7,869 bases of DNA from an uncultured Phascolarctobacterium sp. (GTDB taxonomy: Bacteria > Bacillota > Negativicutes > Acidaminococcales > Acidaminococcaceae): assembly GCA_945949475.1 (NCBI GenBank), contig CAMFET010000031.1, positions 1 to 7,869 on the forward strand. Reading direction: 5' to 3'. Positions 1 through 4,547 of this stretch are shown here, one piece after another. The first letter of the stretch is position 1; every line of letters begins with the position of its first letter. The position numbers were made by a program, and so were the translations under genes. The notes beneath the pieces were generated by a model. That model was not told the DNA's origin. It did no database searches and was given only the letters and a program-made list of their open reading frames with translations.

Positions 1-96
1 CGTATTTCTATAATGACATTTGACATTACGAAATTTAACTTTTAACTTTTTTACTTTAAAAATGCTTTAAAAATCACTCTGTTTTTTGAGAAGAAA

Positions 97-109
97 GACA
101 AATTTTGTC
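97..109. repeat. 13-bp inverted repeat, possible operator
   Basis: GACAAATTTTGTC is a perfect 6+1+6 inverted repeat. Its centre is about 19 bases upstream of the candidate -10 box at 122-127, so it covers where a -35 element would be. That position suits a repressor or activator site. It could also be chance in this AT-rich leader. Confidence 0.35.
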
Positions 110-118
110 CATTTGTTA

Positions 119-127
119 TGATAAAAT
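119..127 (+). promoter_or_regulatory. Candidate extended -10 promoter for the first WYL gene pair
   Basis: TG-A-TAAAAT fits an extended -10 element (TGn followed by a TATAAT-like hexamer, 5 of 6 matches). There is no good -35 at the proper distance; an inverted repeat lies there instead. Transcription would start near 133-135 and leave a leader of about 115 bases before the GTG start at 251. The 11-base string ATGATAAAATA recurs exactly at 2478-2488, in the control region of the next unit. Confidence 0.45.
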
Positions 128-163
128 ATAGACATGATGATGTTTTTGCAAAGGTAACACTGC

Positions 164-182
164 ACTGTTTTCACAGTTTTTT
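164..182 (+). terminator. Weak hairpin with T-run in the leader (possible attenuator)
   Basis: ACTGT-TTTC-ACAGT (164-177) is directly followed by a run of T up to 182. The stem has only five base pairs, most of them A-T, so it would terminate poorly. It could be a leaky attenuator ahead of the first WYL gene or the tail of an upstream transcript. Confidence 0.22.
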
Positions 183-250
183 AGGTTGCGTTTGCTTTTG
201 CATGGGTATGCATTTAGCTTATATGTGTAAGATTGGCGAAGGATGTGAGC

Positions 251-1516
251 ATTGTGGCCTATAGCGAGCTTGTAAAGAACCTTGACAATATCAGAATGGT
301 GATGCGGGACTTTTATGTGTATGGTTTTAAGAGCAAGGCTGATTTTAATGAAAGAAGTGCTCGTAGCCACGACAATGACCGTCGTCGCATTGAAAGTTGG
401 CTGGCGGACTATATGTGCTTTCGCCAAAATGCTAAGGGCAAGCGTCGCTTTATTGCTGTGGACAGCCGCAAGATAAAGCACAATCCATTTTACAAGGCTT
501 GGAAGGCAAAAACCTTTACTGCGAAGGATATCATGCTGCACTTTTATCTTTTGGATATGTTGCAGGAAGGGGTCAGCATGAGTTTAAATGAGCTGGTGGA
601 GCGTCTAGATCAGGATTATTTAAGCCATTTTGCTGATGCAGGAACCATAGATGCTTCTACTGTGCGCAAGAAACTGGCCGAATATGTACAGCTGGGCCTT
701 ATTGTGGCTGCAAAGCAGGGGCGTGAGCTGTTCTATAGCCGCAGTAAGGATGCAGTGAATTTGGAGTGTTGGCATGAAACGGTCAACTTTTTTGCCGAAA
801 GTTCTCCTGTGGGCGTCGTGGGCAGCTTCTTGGAGGATAAATATAGTGAGGAAGTAAATATTTTTAGCTATAAGCATCACTATCTCTTGCAGGCTTTGGA
901 AAGCGATGTGCTTTTGGACTTACTGGATGCGATGCAAAAAAAGCAGACTGTTAGGCTTGCCAGCTGCACTGATGGTGGTAAGCATATCAGTATGCGTGTT
1001 CTGCCTTTAAAGATTTATGTCAGCACGCAAAGCGGTCGCCGTTATGTAATGGGATGGTTTTTTAAGGCGAAAAGAATAATTTTCTGCCGCCTGGACAATT
1101 TAGAGCAGGTACTGGAGCCCAAGGATTTGCCAGATTTCGACAAATTTTTGGCTCAGGCGGAGGAAATGGAGCAGCATCTGTGGGGTGTTTCTGTGAACAT
1201 TCCATTAGGAGAAGGAAAGAGCAGTCTCGATCATGTTGAGCTTGTTGTGCGTGCAGGTGAAGAGGAACCCTATATTTTGCAGTGTCTGGAAAGGGAAAAG
1301 CGCTGCGGCAAGGTTACAAAGTTAGCTGAGGGACGCTATCAATTTACTGCCGACGTGAGAGATGCGGGGGAGATGCTCCCCTGGCTGCGCACTTTTATTG
1401 GCAGGATTGAAAGCTTTACTTGCAGTAATAATAAGATAGAGGAGCGTTTTTGGCAGGATTTAGATGACGTGTATGCTATGTATGGCTTGAGCAAGGCAGG
1501 TGGCGGGCATGAGTGA
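251..1516 (+). CDS. WYL-domain transcriptional regulator, first of an overlapping pair
   Basis: Predicted DNA-binding regulator of 421 residues. The open frame can begin at TTG 233, but GTG 251 is preferred: GAAGGA at 238-243 lies seven bases before it, and the product then starts MAYSELVKN, the usual beginning of this family as I recall it. Conserved N-terminal stretches follow (FYVYGFKS, then SARSHDNDRRRIESWL near residues 36-51). A winged-helix-like segment lies around residues 105-155 (STVRKKLAEYVQLGLI). The WYL core, PLKIYVSTQSGRRYVMGW, is near 252-269, and a C-terminal WYL-associated domain follows from about 315. WYL domains are thought to bind a ligand or nucleic acid and switch the attached helix-turn-helix. 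The gene overlaps the next WYL gene by eight bases, so the two are translationally coupled and may form a heteromer. Role and target are inferred. Confidence 0.88.
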   Translation: MVAYSELVKNLDNIRMVMRDFYVYGFKSKADFNERSARSHDNDRRRIESWLADYMCFRQNAKGKRRFIAVDSRKIKHNPFYKAWKAKTFTAKDIMLHFYLLDMLQEGVSMSLNELVERLDQDYLSHFADAGTIDASTVRKKLAEYVQLGLIVAAKQGRELFYSRSKDAVNLECWHETVNFFAESSPVGVVGSFLEDKYSEEVNIFSYKHHYLLQALESDVLLDLLDAMQKKQTVRLASCTDGGKHISMRVLPLKIYVSTQSGRRYVMGWFFKAKRIIFCRLDNLEQVLEPKDLPDFDKFLAQAEEMEQHLWGVSVNIPLGEGKSSLDHVELVVRAGEEEPYILQCLEREKRCGKVTKLAEGRYQFTADVRDAGEMLPWLRTFIGRIESFTCSNNKIEERFWQDLDDVYAMYGLSKAGGGHE

Positions 1517-2447
1517 TATTTTTAGCGAAGTATATGGTACATACTATAATATAGTGGCTGATATTTTGGGCAAAGCTGCAAGCGATGGATTAACTCTGGA
1601 GCAGCTGAAAAGAATCGTATACAAAGATGGCTATGAGGAAAGTGCACTAGAGCTTCTGCCCGCTTTGACGGATGAAAGGTGGCTGCTTTTGACTAAGGAG
1701 ATCAAGACTCCTTTAATCCACAAGCCATCTATGCCTTTGACTCTTCTTCAAAAAAAGTGGCTTAAAGCACTATTACTTGATGAAAGGGTGCGCTTATTTT
1801 TTACCGATGATGAACTAGCCAATGAAGAGAAGGCACTTGAGGATGTGGAGCCTTTGTATAGACCGGAGCAGTTCGTATTTTTTGACCGTTTTGTAGATGG
1901 AGACGATTATAAAAGCGTAAGGTACCGGGAAAACTTCCGCCAGATTCTACAGGCTGTCAAAGACCATCTTGCTATCGATGCATCCTACCGCACCAATAAG
2001 GATAATGTCATTGTATGGACTAATTTAGTGCCCATGGCTTTGGAATACTCTGCCAAGGATGATAAGTTCCGTTTGCAGGGTATGGCAGGGTCTAGGCATG
2101 TTACTTTAAACTTGGGCAAGATTATTACGGTGGAGCTGGGTGAGCCTTTGGCCGAGGAGCTTCCTTTAGTTTCTGTGTCTCAGGAAAAGCTGGTGCTTGA
2201 GCTTGTGGACGAGCGCCACACCATGATGCGGGCCCTGATGCATTTTTCCGACTTGGCAAAGGAAACGGAAAAGCTTGATGACACGCATTATCTGCTTACT
2301 GTATATTATGATAAAAACGATGAGACGGAGATGGTGTACCGGGTGTTGAGTTTTGGCCCTACTATGAAGGTTAGAGAACCCGAATGCTTTGTTAAGCTTC
2401 TGAAAGAGAGGCTGAAAGAGCAGCTGGGGATTCGAAGTACAAACTAA
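1509..2447 (+). CDS. WYL-domain protein, second of an overlapping pair
   Basis: Product of 312 residues, related to WYL regulators. ATG 1509 is chosen over GTG 1500 because AGGTGG lies six bases before it and the product then begins MSDIFSEVYGTYY, a start I associate with this family. A helical N-terminal part (about 1-125) could hold a divergent winged helix (LTLEQLKRIVYKDGY near 28-42). The WYL-like segment is around 170-195 (LVPMALEYSAKDDKFRLQGM). The C-terminal third resembles a WYL C-terminal domain. The start lies inside the end of the previous gene, which points to coupled synthesis and a shared complex. The helix-turn-helix is less clear than in its partner, so it may act as co-sensor rather than as the DNA-contacting subunit. 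No terminator is visible after it. Confidence 0.85.
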   Translation: MSDIFSEVYGTYYNIVADILGKAASDGLTLEQLKRIVYKDGYEESALELLPALTDERWLLLTKEIKTPLIHKPSMPLTLLQKKWLKALLLDERVRLFFTDDELANEEKALEDVEPLYRPEQFVFFDRFVDGDDYKSVRYRENFRQILQAVKDHLAIDASYRTNKDNVIVWTNLVPMALEYSAKDDKFRLQGMAGSRHVTLNLGKIITVELGEPLAEELPLVSVSQEKLVLELVDERHTMMRALMHFSDLAKETEKLDDTHYLLTVYYDKNDETEMVYRVLSFGPTMKVREPECFVKLLKERLKEQLGIRSTN

Positions 2448-2463
2448 AGAGGGCTAGCAAGCA

Positions 2464-2525
2464 TTCTAACATAAAAAATGATAAAATAACATAATCATGT
2501 TACTATGATAAATAGAATGTTAGAA
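2464..2525. promoter_or_regulatory. Four-half-site TAACAT operator array with a single dyad centre
   Basis: TAACAT occurs at 2467-2472 and 2487-2492, and its complement ATGTTA at 2497-2502 and 2517-2522. The inner pair forms TAACAT-AATC-ATGTTA. The outer pair extends to TTCTAACAT (2464-2472) and ATGTTAGAA (2517-2525). Both dyads share the centre 2494.5. Half-site starts are spaced 20, 10 and 20 bases, so all lie on about the same face of the helix. This is the geometry of an operator for a multimeric regulator. The WYL proteins encoded just upstream are the obvious candidates, by inference. Confidence 0.6.
2479..2487 (+). promoter_or_regulatory. Candidate extended -10 box inside the operator array
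   Basis: TG-A-TAAAAT is the same sequence as the candidate promoter at 119-127. Transcription would begin near 2494, the dyad centre of the TAACAT array, so a bound regulator would block it. No good -35 is visible. It may be an alternative to the promoter at 2605-2613. Confidence 0.3.
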
Positions 2526-2585
2526 GATAGAGTGCATAGGTAATGTTGACTCTGGGTACTTATTTAGTGCGCAACTTTTTTTCCA

Positions 2586-2642
2586 TGATTAAATCTCATT
2601 ACTATGGTATTATTTAATCAGCAAAGAGATAAATGATTAAAT
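2586..2642. repeat. Three copies of the 9-mer TGATTAAAT around a promoter
   Basis: TGATTAAAT occurs at 2586-2594, inverted (ATTTAATCA) at 2612-2620, and again direct at 2634-2642. The first pair forms an 8-bp inverted repeat separated by 17 bases. The copies lie at the -35 region, over the end of the -10 box and the start site, and in the early leader of the promoter at 2605-2613, as operator copies often do. Confidence 0.45.
2605..2613 (+). promoter_or_regulatory. Extended -10 promoter for the 223-residue protein gene
   Basis: TG-G-TATTAT is a complete TGn extension followed by a five-of-six match to TATAAT. No recognisable -35 lies 16-18 bases upstream; a TGATTAAAT copy is there instead. 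Transcription would start near 2620, giving a leader of roughly 48 bases with GAGG at 2657-2660 before ATG 2668. Confidence 0.5.
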
Positions 2643-2667
2643 GAGTGTCACGAGATGAGGTGTTAGC

Positions 2668-3339
2668 ATGAATTTAAAGAAAGCATTTCAGTACCAAAGA
2701 TTGATTAGATGTATTCTACAAGAGATTGTGAATGACGCCATGGATGATGAGAAGTTTGAGGTGGTGGAGGAGAACCACAAACGCTCCGAACTCAACTTTT
2801 ACTTTAACGATGCCAATAAAACCTATAGCGATGAGCTTAAGGTTAGAAAGAGCAAGAATGTGCGGGGCTATGATTTCGCCAGACTGCTTGCTGTTTACGA
2901 GTATTTGACCAGCTGCAGGGTAAAGCTTGCGACCGCTATTTCCCAGGTGAAGGACAGGATGCAGATTGGCGCTGAGGGGCTGAGCTATGACGCGGCGGTG
3001 CTGAAGGCCAGCGATTTGCGTGATTTGGTGGTGCAGTGCCAGGCCTTGGGGCGTAAGGTTGAGGAGGAATACAATAATACTGCCAGCCTGAACTTTACTC
3101 AGGGCACCGAAAAGGTGCTGGCTGCCTATACGATTACCGTAACCCACCGCCCTGATATGGATGTGGTGACCAAGGCCCGTGCTGCTTATGAGAAGCTTAA
3201 GGAAGAAGCCAATGATTTGAGTGATGCCATTGAGGCGGCAGCATTGACTTCGCGGATTCCCAAGGAAGCTGAGCCGGCTTTTCCTGTAACTGCTGACCTC
3301 GATTATGTGTATAAGCATTTGGAGGAATACGTCGCTTAA
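2668..3339 (+). CDS. Unrecognised helix-rich protein, 223 residues
   Basis: I do not recognise this family. The start is well supported: GAGG at 2657-2660 lies seven bases before ATG 2668. The product appears soluble, with no signal peptide or membrane segment, and mostly helical. Residues 1-30 look amphipathic (LIRCILQEIVNDAMDD). Residues 38-66 are charged and possibly beta (RSELNFYFNDANKTYSDELKVRKS begins near 39). Residues 67-135 are helical (FARLLAVYEYLTSC and following). Residues 165-195 look like a coiled coil (TKARAAYEKLKEEANDLSD). It has its own regulated-looking promoter downstream of the TAACAT array, and is followed without a clear terminator by the candidate structured RNA. An RNA-binding or adaptor role in the repair locus is a guess from context only. 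Confidence 0.8.
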   Translation: MNLKKAFQYQRLIRCILQEIVNDAMDDEKFEVVEENHKRSELNFYFNDANKTYSDELKVRKSKNVRGYDFARLLAVYEYLTSCRVKLATAISQVKDRMQIGAEGLSYDAAVLKASDLRDLVVQCQALGRKVEEEYNNTASLNFTQGTEKVLAAYTITVTHRPDMDVVTKARAAYEKLKEEANDLSDAIEAAALTSRIPKEAEPAFPVTADLDYVYKHLEEYVA

Positions 3340-3559
3340 TTAATTGCTTAATAGGGTGAACAATATTGTTAGCGACTTGTTAGATGGACGGGATATCTTC
3401 AAGATACTTGTATCGAAAACAATGTTATCTTCTTGATGAAATCTTTTTCATCCATGCGATAAAAAGGAGTATAAACGTCAGTGAAGAGGGATGGGGGATA
3501 AAGATCGCAACCTCATAAGTCCGAATGCGGATGCTCTCGAAGCAATACTCAAGAAAACC

Positions 3560-3606
3560 GCTAACAACAACAAACGCCAACAGCTAACTGCGATAACACG
3601 CCAACA
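3560..3606 (+). repeat. Imperfect tandem duplication of a 23/24-base unit
   Basis: Unit one (3560-3582) and unit two (3583-3606) both begin GCTAAC and both end ACGCCAACA, differing in the middle (AACAACAA against TGCGATAAC). The second ACGCCAACA contributes the loop of a hairpin in the candidate RNA, while the first lies in an A/C-rich, probably single-stranded stretch. Confidence 0.5.
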
Positions 3607-3663
3607 CGTTTATCTTAGTCAGTTCTAGCGGTGCTAATGAATATGTAGTAGCCTTGTTAATAT

Positions 3664-3700
3664 AAAGGGCGGCCTAAGGCTTAGCCAAAGGTCGCTCTTT
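3664..3700 (+). terminator. Strong hairpin ending the RNA region (terminator or processing stem)
   Basis: AAAGGGCGGCCT (3664-3675) pairs with AGGTCGCTCTTT (3689-3700) over 12 pairs, two of them G-U. An AA/AA internal loop and a GGC-TTA-GCC tip follow. The downstream T-run is short (CTTTCAT), so termination may be partial. It stands nine bases before the ribosome binding site of the small basic gene, so it could also attenuate that gene or mark a processing site. Confidence 0.5.
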
Positions 3701-3720
3701 CATAAAATGGAGGATATAAA

Positions 3721-3912
3721 ATGGAAAAATTTATTGCCTATGAAAAGCTATCTAAAAAGGAACAGAAGAAGCTCAATGCAGCTAAGCGTGGCAGTTGGGG
3801 CTTGGTGAAGCCTATTACCAAGGTAAAAGAATCTGCGAAGATTTATAATCGCAAAAAGAAGCAGGATTTTAGAAGCTTTGCTAGTTTCCAAAGTCCTGCT
3901 TTTTGCTTTTGA
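3721..3912 (+). CDS. Small very basic protein, 63 residues
   Basis: A strong GGAGG (3709-3713) lies seven bases before ATG 3721. The product has 17 Lys/Arg against 5 Asp/Glu, clustered as KKEQKK, AAKRGSW and YNRKKKQ, which suggests nucleic-acid binding. The stretch IAYEKLSKKEQKKLNAAKRG and a later SWGLVKPITK look like a genuine small protein; I have a vague memory of similar short Firmicutes proteins but cannot name a family. The last 17 codons (from Lys47) coincide exactly with an intrinsic terminator, so the tail RSFASFQSPAFCF is probably not conserved and may reflect loss of an earlier stop. It lies between the candidate structured RNA and the RNA-repair genes, which makes an RNA partner plausible. 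Confidence 0.65.
   Translation: MEKFIAYEKLSKKEQKKLNAAKRGSWGLVKPITKVKESAKIYNRKKKQDFRSFASFQSPAFCF
3859..3910 (+). terminator. Intrinsic terminator overlapping the end of the small gene
   Basis: AAGCAGGA (3859-3866) pairs perfectly with TCCTGCTT (3894-3901). Inside it CTTTG (3876-3880) pairs with CAAAG (3889-3893). A T-run follows directly (3900-3904, then TTTT at 3907-3910). This would end the transcript carrying the candidate RNA and small gene and separate it from the repair genes, which have their own promoter 30 bases on. Confidence 0.7.
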
Positions 3913-3916
3913 TGGG

Positions 3917-3929
3917 TAGAATTTTTCTA
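3917..3929. repeat. 13-bp inverted repeat ahead of the repair-operon promoter
   Basis: TAGAA-TTT-TTCTA is a perfect 5-bp inverted repeat with a 3-base centre. It lies 18 bases upstream of the -10 box at 3941-3946, nearly the same geometry as the inverted repeat at 97-109 ahead of the first WYL promoter. It is a possible operator; AT-richness makes chance a real alternative. Confidence 0.3.
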
Positions 3930-3937
3930 TGAAGATA

Positions 3938-3946
3938 TGTGATAAT
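3938..3946 (+). promoter_or_regulatory. Extended -10 promoter for the RNA-repair operon
   Basis: TG-T-GATAAT is a full TGn extension with a five-of-six -10 hexamer. No proper -35 is visible. It sits between the terminator ending at 3910 and the phosphotransferase start at 3970, giving a short leader from about 3952 and independent expression of the three downstream genes. Confidence 0.5.
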
Positions 3947-3969
3947 TTGTACTAGGATGGTGATAATAG

Positions 3970-4515
3970 ATGGGAAGAAGTTTAATAGAATGGAGCAGGC
4001 TCCTTGCTATGGTACTTAGACACAAACCTGATGCTGTGGGGATTAAGCTTGATACTCATGGCTGGGCAGAGGTCAGCGCTATTGTAAGTGTCTTTAGTAA
4101 AATGGGTACGTTTACTCTGGCTATGCTAAATGAAATTGTGAGGGATGACGAGAAAAAGCGTTATTCATTTAGTGCGGATGGTACAAAAATCAGGGCTAAT
4201 CAAGGTCATTCAGTGAAGGTAGATGTGGAGCTTAAGGAAGCTGTGCCGCCTGAAGTGCTTTACCATGGTACTGGTAGGAAATATGTGGAAAGCATTAATA
4301 AGGAAGGACTTTTACCACGGCAGAGACTTTATGTGCATTTATCAGGTGATGTAGAAACTGCATTAAAGGTCGGCAAGCGGCATGGAGAGCCTTTTATATA
4401 CAAAATTTTAGCCGGTAAAATGGTTGATGCAGGCTATAAATTCTACCTATCAGAAAATGGAGTGTGGCTTACAAAAGCCGTGCCAGTAAAGTTTTTACGT
4501 AGTTACGAGGAATAA
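3970..4515 (+). CDS. kptA: RNA 2'-phosphotransferase, Tpt1/KptA family
   Basis: Cytoplasmic enzyme of 181 residues, normal length for bacterial members. The family transfers an internal or terminal RNA 2'-phosphate to NAD+, giving a 2'-OH RNA, nicotinamide and ADP-ribose 1''-2''-cyclic phosphate. The Arg-His-Arg-Arg catalytic set appears complete: Arg17-His18 (LAMVLRHKP), Arg64 (EKKRYSF) and Arg119 (QRLYVHLSGD). Other family signatures are DTHGWAEV (28-35), IRANQGHS (74-81) and LYHGT (97-101). The start follows GGTGAT at 3959-3964. It is first in a probable operon with a kinase-phosphatase-ligase 32 bases downstream, which gives a plausible source of 2'-phosphorylated RNA, as in yeast tRNA splicing. 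Some family members can also ADP-ribosylate RNA 5' ends, so RNA capping is an alternative role. Identification is secure; the physiological substrate is not known from sequence. Confidence 0.93.
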   Translation: MGRSLIEWSRLLAMVLRHKPDAVGIKLDTHGWAEVSAIVSVFSKMGTFTLAMLNEIVRDDEKKRYSFSADGTKIRANQGHSVKVDVELKEAVPPEVLYHGTGRKYVESINKEGLLPRQRLYVHLSGDVETALKVGKRHGEPFIYKILAGKMVDAGYKFYLSENGVWLTKAVPVKFLRSYEE

Positions 4516-4547
4516 AAGTTTTGTTTTATATTGGAAGTGAATAGATT

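Larger units (their letters stand above)
3366..3700 (+). ncRNA. Candidate structured RNA in the 381-base gene-free stretch
   Basis: The stretch 3340-3720 has no convincing protein gene but many complementary segments. TTGTTAGCG (3366-3374) can pair perfectly with CGCTAACAA (3559-3567), closing a 184-base domain. That domain contains the hairpin GATGAAA-TCTT-TTTCATC (3435-3452) and a weaker one built on AAGATA/TATCTT (about 3400-3430). ACCGCTA (3557-3563) pairs with TAGCGGT (3626-3632). Nested inside are AACTG/CAGTT (3586-3590, 3620-3624) and GATAA-c-ACG / CGT-TTATC (3592-3614, loop CCAACA). A strong hairpin ends the element at 3664-3700. I cannot match it to a known RNA family; it is not a tRNA, and I see no clear tmRNA, 6S or riboswitch core. 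It may be read through from the upstream gene, since I see no convincing promoter within it. Boundaries are approximate. Confidence 0.5.

Noticed and set aside
20..48. Perfect -35 (TTGACA at 20-25) as a promoter
   Set aside because: No acceptable -10 lies 16-18 bases downstream; the best hexamer matches only three of six positions.
2546..2574. TTGACT at 2546-2551 as the -35 of the 223-residue gene promoter
   Set aside because: The position 17 bases downstream reads GCGCAA, not a -10 element. The extended -10 at 2605-2613 is much better.
3491..3628. 45-codon open frame inside the candidate RNA
   Set aside because: It runs from ATG to TAG, but the Shine-Dalgarno-like AAGGAG is over 20 bases upstream and the nearer GAAGAGGG abuts the ATG. 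Its 3' end coincides with the paired TAGCGGT strand and most of it overlaps the helices, so structured RNA explains it better. A leader peptide is not excluded.
3340..3720. tRNA, tmRNA, T-box or hammerhead ribozyme in the gene-free stretch
   Set aside because: No cloverleaf, no GGTTCGAATCC-type T arm, no T-box sequence, and the GATGAAA near 3435 lacks the rest of the hammerhead core.
3371..3720. CRISPR array or insertion sequence
   Set aside because: The only tandem repeat is one imperfect 23/24-base duplication. There are no regular spacers, no transposase frame and no terminal inverted repeats in the window.
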